Source of the DNA: Cellulomonas hominis | Lineage (GTDB): Bacteria; Actinomycetota; Actinomycetes; Actinomycetales; Cellulomonadaceae | Reading direction: 5' to 3' | Assembly: GCF_014201095.1 (NCBI RefSeq) | Contig: NZ_JACHDN010000001.1 | Span: 558,001 to 622,000, forward strand | DNA: 64,000 bases | Shown here: positions 13,962 to 24,411 of the stretch, in pieces | Numbering within the stretch: the first letter of the stretch is position 1 | Layout of the letters: the number at the start of each line of letters is the position of its first letter | Notes under the pieces: model-generated | The model's input: only the letters and a program-made list of their open reading frames with translations | What the model was told of the DNA's origin: nothing | Databases searched by the model: none | Made by a program: the position numbers and the translations under genes

Positions 13962-15065
13962 TCAGGCGTTCTGGCTCTCCAGCGCGGCGACCCAGTCCGG
14001 CCACTCCAGCGAGGAGGCGGACCACGCGGGCACCACGTCGGCGAGCTGGTCGAAGGTGATCTCCTCCGCCGGCAGGTCGGCCTTCGTCACGAGGGCCGGC
14101 GGGACCTGCACGGACGCCTCGACGTCCTCGCCCGCCACCTTCTCGTACGCGAGCCGGACCTGCGCCTGGCCGATGGACGACGGGTTCGTGGCCGAGGCGG
14201 CCTCGAAGTCGACCTTCTCGTTCCAGAAGTACGGCAGCTCCTGGTCGGTCAGGTCGACGGAGTACACCGCGATGTCGGTGCGGCCGGCGGCCTCCAGCGC
14301 GGCGAACGCCCCGCGGGTGAACTCGTTCCAGTGCGACCAGATCGCGTCGATCTGCCCCGGGTCCGGGTACTGCTTGAGCAGCGCGTCGACCTGCGCCTGG
14401 GTGTCCAGGGCGGAGTTGCCGGACACCACGCCCGCACGGGCGACCTCGGTGGACTCCGGGTGGTCGGCGAGGAACGCGTCCACGGCCTCCGACCGGCGGT
14501 CCAGCGGCGGGTAGCCCGCGACGCTCAGCACCACGATGTCCGCGGCCCCGTCGAAGTCGTCGGAGATCTGCTGCAGGCCGTTGCCGGCGAGCGCGGCGTC
14601 GTCCTGGTTGATCTGGGTGATGCCGTCCAGCGTGAGGTCCGAGTCGTACGTGACCACGGTGATCCCCGCGTCCAGCGCGTCCTGCACCGGGCCGTCGAGC
14701 GCCTCGGCCGTGCCGTTGTTGATGAGCAGCACGTCGGCGCCGGAGTTCACCGCGGTGTCGACGTTCGACGCCATCTTCGCGAGGTCGTTGTTCGAGTCGT
14801 AGACCTGCAGCGACCCGCCGAACGCGTCCACCTGGGACTGCACCGCGCGGGCGTAGGTCTCGTACCAGGAGCCGGTGGTGATGCGGGTGACCAGGGCGAC
14901 GTCGAGCGGGTCGACGACCGCCTCCGGGATGTCGGCGTCCGAGCCGGCGGCGACGGTCGCGCCGCCCGCGCTCGGGGCCGTCGCGGCGGGCTGCTCCGAC
15001 GCGCAGGCGGTCAGGGCCAGCACCGGGAGGACGGCGAGGGCGGCGAGATTCTTCCACGAGGACAT
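13962..15065 (-). CDS. Sugar ABC transporter substrate-binding lipoprotein, 367 aa
   Basis: Lipoprotein anchored outside the membrane: MSSWKNLAALAVLPVLALTA followed by the lipobox cysteine C21, then an Ala/Ser/Gly-rich linker and a Peripla_BP_4 domain (VALVTRITTGSWYETYARAV, LLINNGTAEALDGPVQDALD, GITVVTYDSD, IDAIWSHWNEFTRGAFAAL). It delivers ligand to the permease/ATPase pair downstream. First gene of a four-gene operon (binding protein, ATPase, permease, LVIVD protein). SD GGAG lies before the ATG at 15065. Its promoter should be in the gene-free DNA upstream, where the least GC-rich stretch is 15318-15365. Confidence 0.92.
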   Translation of the reverse strand: MSSWKNLAALAVLPVLALTACASEQPAATAPSAGGATVAAGSDADIPEAVVDPLDVALVTRITTGSWYETYARAVQSQVDAFGGSLQVYDSNNDLAKMASNVDTAVNSGADVLLINNGTAEALDGPVQDALDAGITVVTYDSDLTLDGITQINQDDAALAGNGLQQISDDFDGAADIVVLSVAGYPPLDRRSEAVDAFLADHPESTEVARAGVVSGNSALDTQAQVDALLKQYPDPGQIDAIWSHWNEFTRGAFAALEAAGRTDIAVYSVDLTDQELPYFWNEKVDFEAASATNPSSIGQAQVRLAYEKVAGEDVEASVQVPPALVTKADLPAEEITFDQLADVVPAWSASSLEWPDWVAALESQNA

Positions 15066-15425
15066 GCGGCTGCTCCATCAGGGGGCGCGCGGGGGGGCGC
15101 GCGGCGGGAGGGGGTCCGGCGATCGGCGCGCCGGGCGGTGCGGGGGGTGCGTCCGGGGCGCGCTCAGCGGGCGCGGGACGCGGGCGTCAGCGACATCGAC
15201 CCGGGGCGTGGCGGTGCACCGGACGGCGGGGGCCGGTCGGGGTGCGGGTCACGGGATCCGTCCTGGGGGCGAGTCGGTCGCGGCCGGGGATGCCCACCCT
15301 GCCGTCGCGGCCGATCATGGGGCATTTCCTACGTTCTGAGACGCCCGTTCCTCCTGTTGAGACAAGGTGCCCCGGGACGGGGTGCAGCCCGGGGTCCCGG
15401 GGGTCCCCATCCCCTGCGCCTCGCG

Positions 15426-15480
15426 GAGTGGAAGGTTCGAGCGGACACGCCGGCGGCGTGTTCGTCCGAACCTTCCACTC
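15426..15480. repeat. Long palindrome, type A (P1)
   Basis: Two 27-nt arms around one base. The outer 14 bp (GAGTGGAAGGTTCG and its complement) and the inner 7 bp (ACACGCC/GGCGTGT plus G) pair perfectly, with mismatches between. Nearly identical to P3 at 15892-15954. Confidence 0.9.
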
Positions 15481-15525
15481 TGCGGGCGGTCGGGGGCCGG
15501 GGCCGAAGGTCGGGCCCGGGGGCCC

Positions 15526-15673
15526 GGATTGGGGGGTCGGGGTTCCGGGGGCCCGGGGGCCCGGATTGGGGGGTCGGGGGCCCGGGGGCCCGGGGGCCCG
15601 GATTGGGGGGTCGGGGGCCCGGGGGCCCGGGGGCCCGGATTGGGGGGTCGGGGGCCCGGGGGCCCGGGGGCCG
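15526..15673. repeat. Four tandem copies of a 37-bp G-rich unit
   Basis: Units start at 15526, 15563, 15600 and 15637 with GGATTGGGGGGTCGG and end in repeats of GGGGGCCCG. Copies 2 and 3 are identical; copy 1 has a few changes near its middle and copy 4 differs only at its last base. Each unit has several runs of five or six G on the + strand, so quadruplex formation is possible. Confidence 0.95.
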
Positions 15674-15756
15674 CGGGTCAGGGGGTCGGGGGGCCGGGGC
15701 CGCCGGGCCGGGCTGGGGTTGGGCGGGCTGGGGCACGCTGGTGAGTCGGGGCCCAC

Positions 15757-15814
15757 GTGAGTGGAGGGTTCTGGCGCGACTCGCCGGGCGTGTCGGGCAG
15801 AACCCTCCACTCAC
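15757..15814. repeat. Long palindrome, type B (P2)
   Basis: Perfect 17-bp arms (GTGAGTGGAGGGTTCTG and complement) enclosing a partly complementary 24-nt centre. Shares the GTGGA-x-x-GTTC plan with type A. Near-duplicate of P4. Confidence 0.9.
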
Positions 15815-15891
15815 GGGCGCGGGCCGGCTCCTCTGTCGGGCCGGGCCGGGTCGGGCCCGGTCGGGTCGGACCGGGGCTGCCCCGCGGTGTG

Positions 15892-15954
15892 GGCGGAGTG
15901 GAAGGTTCGAGCGGACACGCCCGCGGCGTGTTCGTCCGAACCTTCCACTCCGCC
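15892..15954. repeat. Long palindrome, type A (P3)
   Basis: Same core as P1, differing by about one base in the centre, with arms extended by complementary GGC/GCC so that the outer perfect stem is 18 bp. Confidence 0.9.
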
Positions 15955-15986
15955 GGACCAGGGCCGCGGGCGCGGCGGGACCCCGC

Positions 15987-16044
15987 GTGGGTGGAGGGTT
16001 CTGGCGCGACTCGCCGGGCGTGTCGGGCAGAACCCGCCACTCAC
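15987..16044. repeat. Long palindrome, type B (P4)
   Basis: Near copy of P2 with single-base changes in each arm (GTGGGTGGAGGGTTCTG; CAGAACCCGCCACTCAC), giving an A-B-A-B order for the four palindromes. Confidence 0.9.
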
Positions 16045-16060
16045 CGCGGCGGGGGCGCGG

Positions 16061-16816
16061 TCAGGGGCGGCGGACGCGGGTGCGGGTGCGGAGGGCGACC
16101 ACCAGGGCCGCCGCGCCCGCCGCGAGTCCCAGGGCGCCGAGGGTGCGGCCCCACGCGTCCGGGGTCGCGGTCGCGGCTCCCGTCCCCGCGTCGGCATCTC
16201 CGTCGGACCCCGCGTCGGCGTCGCCGTCGGACCCCGCGTCGGCGGCCGCCTCCGGGGCGCCGTGGCCCCCGTGCGTGTCCGCCGCCTCGGTGGTCGTCAG
16301 CTCGGGCGCCGGGTGCTCCGGCTCCGTGCCGTCGTCGGTGGTCTCGTCCCAGTCGACGACCGTGCCGTCCGAGTACCCCTGGTGGGCGGGGAGCACCAGG
16401 CGGGTGCCCGCCTCGGGCAGGGGGCCGACGGACAGCTCGAGCTCCTGGAACTCCCCGTCGCGGATGCCCTCGCCGTCGGCCGTCCAGACCACGCGCACCG
16501 GAGCACGCGTGATCGTGGCGCCGCCGACGTCGACGGGCTCGGGCAGGTCGCCCTCCTCGACGGTGGCGGTCCAGCCCGGCAGCGGGCGGGTGCTGACCGA
16601 GGTGAGCGGGGTGCCGGTGGGCAGGTCCACGGTGACGCTCGTGGTGGCGGCGGTGGCGGACTCGTTGGGCACGCGGAACGTCAGGACGGTCCAGCCGCCG
16701 GCGGCGGTGGCCTCCGGGACGACGCGGACGTGCGCCGACGCGCCGCCGGCGGGCAGCAGGACCAGCGTGGCGGCCAGGGCGGTGCCGGCGGCCAGGCGGG
16801 TGCGGTGTGCGGGCAT
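16061..16816 (-). CDS. YcnI-like (DUF1775) copper-binding protein, 251 aa
   Basis: Exported, membrane-anchored protein. A signal peptide (residues 1-28, ending GGASA) leaves His29 as the mature N-terminus, the residue used by YcnI proteins for copper binding. The DUF1775 beta domain follows (HVRVVPEATAAGGWTVLTFRV, PNESATAATTSVTVDLPTG, PLPGWTATVEE, FQELELSVGPLP), then an acidic repeat linker (DAGSDGDADAGSDGDADAG) and a C-terminal transmembrane helix with a basic tail. Length about 250 is usual for actinobacterial members. The ATG at 16816 starts the signal peptide cleanly. Likely function: copper handling at the cell surface. Confidence 0.88.
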   Translation of the reverse strand: MPAHRTRLAAGTALAATLVLLPAGGASAHVRVVPEATAAGGWTVLTFRVPNESATAATTSVTVDLPTGTPLTSVSTRPLPGWTATVEEGDLPEPVDVGGATITRAPVRVVWTADGEGIRDGEFQELELSVGPLPEAGTRLVLPAHQGYSDGTVVDWDETTDDGTEPEHPAPELTTTEAADTHGGHGAPEAAADAGSDGDADAGSDGDADAGTGAATATPDAWGRTLGALGLAAGAAALVVALRTRTRVRRP

Positions 16817-16899
16817 GACGGGACTCCAGGGGTGCGGCAGGGGGCGCCGCACCGGCGGACGGCCGGCGCGGCGCGGGTGGACGCGCGACCGGGGCCGGG

Positions 16900-17517
16900 T
16901 CAGGCGGCGGTCGCGGGGTGCGGCACCCCGGGCGGCCCGCGCCGCCCCACGCCCCCGCGCCCCGCGGGCAGCGGGCGCACGCCGCGCACGGGCGCGACGA
17001 CCGGACCCCGCACCGCGCCGGTCGCCCGGTGGGCCCGGCCGAGCAGCGCGGGCAGCATCGCGGACCAGCGCCGGACCAGGCCGGCGACCCCGCGCTCGGT
17101 GCCGACGAGCAGCAGCACCGTGACGACCAGGGCGGCCGCGTGCGCGGCGAGCATCACCGGCGACGCGGCGTGCGCGTGGGCGGCCGACCCGGCCACCTCG
17201 ACCGCGTCCGCCCCGTGCAGGTGCACCCCCGGCACGACCGCGGCGGCCGCGCCCCCGGGGGACAGCCACGTGAGACCCGCGTGCACCCCGAGCTGCCCCG
17301 CGAGCGCGAGCGGCAGCACGACCGGCACGGACAGCGGTCGCCGCGCGAGCGCCGCGGCCCCGACCAGCACCGGCGCGCCGACCAGCAGCAGCGCGGCGGC
17401 CGACGGCAGCCCGCCGCCGGCGAGCACGTGCGCGCCGGACCCCAGGCCCAGCACGGCGCCGGCCACGCCCACGAGCCGCCCCGCGACGAGCGCGCGCAGC
17501 AGGGGGCTCCGGTCCAC
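16900..17517 (-). CDS. Hypothetical polytopic membrane protein, 205 aa
   Basis: GTG start at 17517 (MDRSPLLRALVAGRLVGVAG). About five hydrophobic segments, rich in Ala/Leu/Val/Gly. A His-containing loop between the last two segments (VHLHGADAVEV and AAHAHAASP) could bind metal. The C-terminus is basic and Arg/Pro/Gly-rich. It lies 83 bp upstream of ycnI on the same strand and is probably transcribed with it, which together with the His loop suggests a copper-related role, but I do not recognise the family. Confidence 0.6.
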   Translation of the reverse strand: MDRSPLLRALVAGRLVGVAGAVLGLGSGAHVLAGGGLPSAAALLLVGAPVLVGAAALARRPLSVPVVLPLALAGQLGVHAGLTWLSPGGAAAAVVPGVHLHGADAVEVAGSAAHAHAASPVMLAAHAAALVVTVLLLVGTERGVAGLVRRWSAMLPALLGRAHRATGAVRGPVVAPVRGVRPLPAGRGGVGRRGPPGVPHPATAA

Positions 17518-17673
17518 GCGCCCGACCGTACCCCGGGACGTAGGTCCCGGGGTCGTGGAGGGTGCCTGAGTGTCGGACGCATCGGTCACACTGGTCCCCG
17601 GCGGGGCGCAGGAGGCACGGGCGACGGGGCCGCGCAGACGCGCTCCCGCGCCCGCGAGCAGCAGGGAGACACG

Positions 17674-20067
<2,394 letters not shown>

Positions 20068-20152
20068 CGCGCCCCGCCCGGCGCGCCCCCGCGCGGCCCC
20101 GTAGCCTGCAGGGGTGCGCCGGGCGGACGCGCCCGGCGGGGACGGAGGTGGG

Positions 20153-22228
20153 GTGACCGCGCAGCAGGCGACCGCGCCCGGCGCCCCGGCACGCCCCCGC
20201 CGGCTGCCGGACGCCCGGGACTGGTGGCTCGTCCTCGCCTTCGCCGCGCTGTACGCCGGCGCGTGCCTGTTCGGCCGCTCGACCCGGGTGCCGGACGCCG
20301 ACGTCAGCCTCGTGTGGCCCGCCGCCGGGGTGTCGGTCCTCTGGCTCGTCCTGCGCGCCCGGCGTCCCTGGCCGTGGCTCGACCCGCTCGTCCTCGCGCT
20401 CACGACGGCGGTGGTCGTGGCCGGCACCGGCAGCCGGCCGCTCTCGGCCGCGATCGGCGCCGTCGCCGCGACCGCGCAGGCGGTGCTGTGCTGCTGGGTG
20501 CTCGCGCGCCGGGTCCCGTACGTGTGGGCCGCGCGGGGTCGCCGGCAGCTGCGCCGGGTCCCGGACCTGTGGTGGTTCCTGCTGGGCGCCGCGGGGAGCG
20601 CCGTGGTGACGGCGCCGCTCGTGGAGGCCGCGGTGGTCCTCGGGGGCCAGCCGTGGACCTGGCGGACGGGGCTGCTGTGGTCCGCCCGGAACACCGTCGC
20701 GATCCTGGGCATCGTGACGCTCGGGTGCGCGGTCGGCGACTGGCTGCGGGTGCGCCGGAGCGCGTCCACCGAGCAGGAGCGCGTCGAGGGGTGGACCGGC
20801 AGCCGCGGCGGCGGCGACCTGCTCGCGGCGCTCGTCCTGGCCCCGCTGCTCTACGTGCTCTGGTTCGCCGAGCTGTCCGACATCGCCGTGGTCTTCCCCC
20901 TGATCGGCCTCACGGTCTGGGCGGGGTCGCGCCTGCCCACCCGGACGGTGGTGCTGCACGCGCTCGCGTGCGGCGTCGTGGCGATCCAGCTCACCGTCGC
21001 CGGGATCGGCGCTTTCGCGTCCCTGCCCGACGCGACGACGCAGGTGGCGGTGGCGCAGCTCTACGTCGGGCTCATCACCGTCATCGGGCTAGCCCTGGCC
21101 ATCGCCCGCGAGGAGCGCGGCCGCCTGGTCGCCGAGCTCGCGGCCGCCCGCGACCGCGCCCAGGAGCAGGCCGCCCTGCTCAGCACCGTCGTCGACACGA
21201 TGGCCGAGGGCGTGCGGGTGGTGGACGCGCAGGGCCGGGTGGTCGTGCGGAACCCGACCGCCACCCGGCTGCTGGCCGGCCGCTCGCACCTCGACCCGGA
21301 CGACAGCACCACCGACCTCGCGGGGCTGGCGCGCCTGGACGGCTCCCCCGTGCCGGACGCGGAGCTGCCGTTCCGGCGCGCGCTGGCGGGCGAGGAGGTC
21401 CGCGACCTGGACCTGCTGGTCCGGGTGCCCGGCACCCCCGAGCCGCGGATCGTTACGTTCTCGTCCTCCCCCATCCCGGACGCGTCGGGCGGCGGCGTGG
21501 TCACCGTGCTCCGGGACGTCACAGCGGAGCGCACCGAGCTGCGCCGGGCGGCGCAGGTGCAGGCGAGCCTGCTGCCGGCGCGCGGGCTGGACGTCCCGGG
21601 ATTCGACCTCGCGGCGCGGTTCGTGCCGGCCGGGTCGGTCGGCGGCGACTTCTACGACTGGCAGTCGCTCCCGGACGGGCTCGTGCTCACCCTCGCGGAC
21701 GTGATGGGCAAGGGGACCGCCGCGGCGATCCTGGCGGCGACGACACGCTCGGTGCTGCACGCGCAGCCGAGCCTGCACGACGTCGCCGGCACCCTCGCGG
21801 CCACCGAGCGTGCCATGGACGCCGACCTGGTGAACGCGGGCGCGTTCGTCACGATGTTCCGCGCCTACGTGGACGTCGCGGACGGCAGCGTGTCCTACAC
21901 CGACGCCGGGCACGGGCTGTCGCTCATCGTCGGCGCCGACGGCAGCGCGCGCCGGCTGTCGGCCACCGGCCTGCCGCTCGGCATCGCGCCCGGTCCGGCC
22001 CGGACCAGCGCGCAGGCCCGGCTGCGGCCCGGCGACCTGCTGGTGACGTTCAGCGACGGCGTGCTCGACGCGCTGGGCGGCTCGCTGCAGGACCTCGACC
22101 AGGTGCGCCGGGTGGTGCGCGGCACCCGGTCGGCGGAGGAGGCGGCGGACGCGGTGCTGTCCCTGGTGCGCGACACGCGGCAGCCCGAGGACGACCTCAC
22201 CGTCGTGACCCTGCTGCGGGCGGCGTGA
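20153..22228 (+). CDS. MASE1-PAS-SpoIIE (PP2C) phosphatase, 691 aa
   Basis: Membrane sensor phosphatase. Residues about 20-320 hold a MASE1-type domain of about eight helices (DVSLVWPAAGVSVLWL is typical). A coiled coil (REERGRLVAELAAARDRAQEQ) and a PAS domain (VVDTMAEGVRVVDAQGRVVVRNPTA) lead to a SpoIIE/RsbU phosphatase: LLPARGLDVPGFDLAARFVP, GGDFYDW, LADVMGKGTAAA, TDAGHG, FSDGVLD and EDDLTVV with the metal-binding Asp residues. Such enzymes dephosphorylate anti-anti-sigma (STAS) proteins. Start: GTG 20153 has an adjacent GGAGG; a GTG at 20114 preceded by TAGCCT at 20102-20107 would give a leaderless form 13 residues longer. Confidence 0.88.
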   Translation: MTAQQATAPGAPARPRRLPDARDWWLVLAFAALYAGACLFGRSTRVPDADVSLVWPAAGVSVLWLVLRARRPWPWLDPLVLALTTAVVVAGTGSRPLSAAIGAVAATAQAVLCCWVLARRVPYVWAARGRRQLRRVPDLWWFLLGAAGSAVVTAPLVEAAVVLGGQPWTWRTGLLWSARNTVAILGIVTLGCAVGDWLRVRRSASTEQERVEGWTGSRGGGDLLAALVLAPLLYVLWFAELSDIAVVFPLIGLTVWAGSRLPTRTVVLHALACGVVAIQLTVAGIGAFASLPDATTQVAVAQLYVGLITVIGLALAIAREERGRLVAELAAARDRAQEQAALLSTVVDTMAEGVRVVDAQGRVVVRNPTATRLLAGRSHLDPDDSTTDLAGLARLDGSPVPDAELPFRRALAGEEVRDLDLLVRVPGTPEPRIVTFSSSPIPDASGGGVVTVLRDVTAERTELRRAAQVQASLLPARGLDVPGFDLAARFVPAGSVGGDFYDWQSLPDGLVLTLADVMGKGTAAAILAATTRSVLHAQPSLHDVAGTLAATERAMDADLVNAGAFVTMFRAYVDVADGSVSYTDAGHGLSLIVGADGSARRLSATGLPLGIAPGPARTSAQARLRPGDLLVTFSDGVLDALGGSLQDLDQVRRVVRGTRSAEEAADAVLSLVRDTRQPEDDLTVVTLLRAA

Positions 22229-22734
22229 CCGGCGTGGACGTGCTGCTGCTCGCCGACACGCACGTCCCCCGGCGCGCCCGCGACCTGCCGCCGGAGGTCT
22301 GGGCGGCGGTCGACGCCGCGGACGTCGTGCTGCACGCCGGCGACTGGGTGGACGTCGCGCTGCTCGACGCCCTGGAGGAGCGGGCCCGCCGGGTGGTGGG
22401 CTGCTGGGGCAACAACGACGGCCCGCAGCTGCGCGCCCGGCTCCCGGAGGTGGCCCGGGCGACGCTCGGCGGCGTGCGGTTCGCCGTCGTGCACGAGACC
22501 GGCCAGCGCACCGGCCGCGAGGCGCGGGCGGCCGCCGTGTACCCGGACGCGGACGTGCTCGTGTTCGGCCACAGCCACATCCCGTGGGACAGCGTCGCCC
22601 CCGGCGGTCTCCGGCTGCTGAACCCCGGGTCGCCCACCGACCGCCGGCGGCAGCCGACGGGGACCTACCTCACCGCGCGGGCCCACGACGGCGCGCTGAC
22701 CGACGTCGTCCTGCATCCGGTCCCGCGGTCCTGA
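22225..22734 (+). CDS. YfcE/MJ0936-type metallophosphoesterase, 169 aa
   Basis: Small calcineurin-like phosphodiesterase with all metal-binding blocks: DTH near the N-terminus (LLLADTHVPRRA), GDW (VVLHAGDWVD), GNNDGPQL, HETGQRTG and GHSHIPWD. This family hydrolyses phosphodiester bonds, but the physiological substrate is rarely known. GTG at 22225 overlaps the phosphatase stop (GTGA), so it is coupled to the MASE1-SpoIIE gene. Cytoplasmic; length typical (about 165-170 aa). Confidence 0.87.
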   Translation: MTGVDVLLLADTHVPRRARDLPPEVWAAVDAADVVLHAGDWVDVALLDALEERARRVVGCWGNNDGPQLRARLPEVARATLGGVRFAVVHETGQRTGREARAAAVYPDADVLVFGHSHIPWDSVAPGGLRLLNPGSPTDRRRQPTGTYLTARAHDGALTDVVLHPVPRS

Positions 22735-22752
22735 CGCCGCACCGGCCCGGCC

Positions 22753-23931
22753 TCAGTCCCGCCGCAGCGCCACCACGGTGAGGTCGTCCGGCCGCTCCGC
22801 CGCACCCGCGGCGAGCCGCAGCACCCCGTCCACGGCGGCCTGCGCCGACCCCGCGCCCCGGACAGCGTCGACGACCCGCGGCAGCCCGGTCGCGACGGTG
22901 CCGTCGCCGAGGTCGAGCACCCCGTCGGAGAACGTCACCAGCAGGTCGCCGGGCGCGAGGCGGACGCCCCGCTGCTCCCGCGCCGGCTCGTCCAGCACCC
23001 CGAGCGGCAGCCCGGTCGCCTCGAGCCGCTCGCACGTCCCGTCGGCCCGCACGAGCGCCGTCAGCCCGTGCCCCGCGTCGGCGTACCGGACGTCGCCCGT
23101 GGCGGGGTCGAGGCACGCGTGGAACGCCGTCGCGAACACCCCGGCGCCGGACAGGTCGGCGTGCAGCACCGCGCCGGCCCGGGCCAGGGACTGCCCCACG
23201 TCGGACCCGTGCGCCGAGCCCCGCAGCACCGCCCGCACGGAGGCCGCGATGATCCCGGCGCCCGCGCCCTTGCCCATGACGTCCACCAGGCTGAGCACGA
23301 GCCCGCCGTCCGCGGTCGGCGCCCAGTCGTAGAAGTCCCCGCCGACGGCGCGGCTCGGCAGGCACGCGCCCGCGACGCCGTAGCCGGGCACGTCGGGCGC
23401 GGTGCGCGGCAGCAGCCCCGCCTGCACCTGGGCGGCGCGCTCGAGCTCGGAGTCGATGACGAGCTCCTTCTCGACCCACGCCGCGAGGTCGCGGAGCAGC
23501 GCCGCGCTCTCGGCCGGGAAGGCGCGCGGCCGGTTGTCCGCGATGCACAGCGTGCCGACGCGGTACCCGCCCGGGGCGACCAGCGGCTGCCCGGCGTAGA
23601 ACCGCAGGCCGTCGGGCTGGTCCACGTACCGCGAGGCGGCGAACCGCGGGTCTGCCGTGGCGTCCTCGACCACGAGCATCGCGTCCTGGGTGACGGCGGT
23701 CCCGCAGAACGAGTCGCCGCGCGGCACGACCTCCTGGTCGAACCCGGCCATGGCCTTGTGCACCACCACGTCGCGGTCGACCAGCGAGACGAGGGCGGTC
23801 GGGACGTCGAACAGCTGGCGCGCGAGGCGGACGACCCGGTCGAAGCGCTCCTCGGGGGGCGTGCCGAGCACGCCGAGGCGGTGCAGCGCAGCGACGCGGT
23901 CCTGCTCACGGGCGGTGGTGTCGGTGGACAT
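22753..23931 (-). CDS. GAF-SpoIIE (PP2C) phosphatase, 392 aa
   Basis: Cytoplasmic sensor phosphatase. An N-terminal GAF domain (LGTPPEERFDRVVRLARQLF, SFCGTAVTQDAMLVVEDA, GYRVGTLCIADNRPRAF) precedes a SpoIIE/RsbU-type catalytic domain (LLPRTAPDVPGYGVAGACLP, VGGDFYDW, LVDVMGKGAGAG, ADAGHGLTALV, FSDGVLDLGDG, PDDLTVVALRRD). It ends an operon with the RsbW-like kinase (51 nt upstream) and STAS protein, so its natural substrate is probably the phosphorylated STAS protein encoded there. The GAF domain would set its activity in response to a small molecule or redox cue. Confidence 0.88.
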   Translation of the reverse strand: MSTDTTAREQDRVAALHRLGVLGTPPEERFDRVVRLARQLFDVPTALVSLVDRDVVVHKAMAGFDQEVVPRGDSFCGTAVTQDAMLVVEDATADPRFAASRYVDQPDGLRFYAGQPLVAPGGYRVGTLCIADNRPRAFPAESAALLRDLAAWVEKELVIDSELERAAQVQAGLLPRTAPDVPGYGVAGACLPSRAVGGDFYDWAPTADGGLVLSLVDVMGKGAGAGIIAASVRAVLRGSAHGSDVGQSLARAGAVLHADLSGAGVFATAFHACLDPATGDVRYADAGHGLTALVRADGTCERLEATGLPLGVLDEPAREQRGVRLAPGDLLVTFSDGVLDLGDGTVATGLPRVVDAVRGAGSAQAAVDGVLRLAAGAAERPDDLTVVALRRD

Positions 23932-23982
23932 CGCCTCCGACCGTACGTCAGCGGGCCCGCGAACGCCCGGGCCTCGCCGCCG

Positions 23983-24411
23983 TCAGCGGGCCCACACCCG
24001 CGCGAGCCGCCACGTGTTCCGCCCGTCCGCCCGGTCGAGGGTCAGGGTGTCGACGGCCCGCTTCACGAGCGCGATCCCCCGGCCGCTCTCGGCGAGGTCG
24101 TCGACGGGCGCCGGGTCGAGGTCGACGGACACGGCCGCGCCGTCGTCGGACAGCTCGGCCTCGAGCCGCGGCGGCGCCGACCGGAGCAGCACCGCGGCCT
24201 GCACCGGCCCCGGCCCGGAGGCGGGCACCGTGTGCCGCACGATGTTGGTCGCGATCTCGATGACCGCGGTCTCGAACCGGATCCGGTCGAGCTCGGGCAC
24301 GTCGGCGCTCGCCGTCCAGAGGCGGTCGAGCGCGGCGTGCACCTGGTCGAGCCAGACCGGCTCGGCCGGCCCCTCGACGCGGAGCTCCGCGGCCCCGTCA
24401 GCGCGCGGCAC
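23983..24411 (-). CDS. RsbW-like anti-sigma/serine kinase (HATPase_c_2), 142 aa
   Basis: GHKL ATPase-fold protein kinase that would bind a target and phosphorylate the STAS partner. N box: FETAVIEIATNIVRHTV (catalytic Glu and Mg-binding Asn); G1: LSDDGAAV; G2: ESGRGIALVKRAVD. Length matches RsbW (about 140 aa). The GTG start at 24411 lies inside the STAS gene (14-nt overlap), so the two are coupled. No sigma-factor gene is present in the window, so it may regulate a distant sigma factor or, as in some polysaccharide systems, a non-sigma target such as the glycosyltransferase of the same operon. Confidence 0.85.
   Translation of the reverse strand: MPRADGAAELRVEGPAEPVWLDQVHAALDRLWTASADVPELDRIRFETAVIEIATNIVRHTVPASGPGPVQAAVLLRSAPPRLEAELSDDGAAVSVDLDPAPVDDLAESGRGIALVKRAVDTLTLDRADGRNTWRLARVWAR

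Larger units (their letters stand above)
15066..16060. other. Gene-free interval rich in palindromes and a minisatellite
   Basis: I see no credible coding sequence here: open frames across it are Pro/Gly-rich by-products of the repeats and have no SD or family match. It contains four long palindromes (15426-15480, 15757-15814, 15892-15954, 15987-16044) and a 37-bp tandem repeat (15526-15673). The segment 15066-15425 should hold the promoter of the sugar ABC operon. The ycnI stop lies just beyond 16060. Confidence 0.8.

Noticed and set aside
15526..15673. Tandem array resembling a CRISPR
   Set aside because: The 37-bp units abut directly with no unique spacers, and no cas genes are present.
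15187..15814. Collagen-like Pro/Gly-rich open frames on both strands
   Set aside because: They are produced by the 37-bp G-rich tandem repeat and palindromes; no SD, no family match, and every frame is open because the repeat lacks stop codons.
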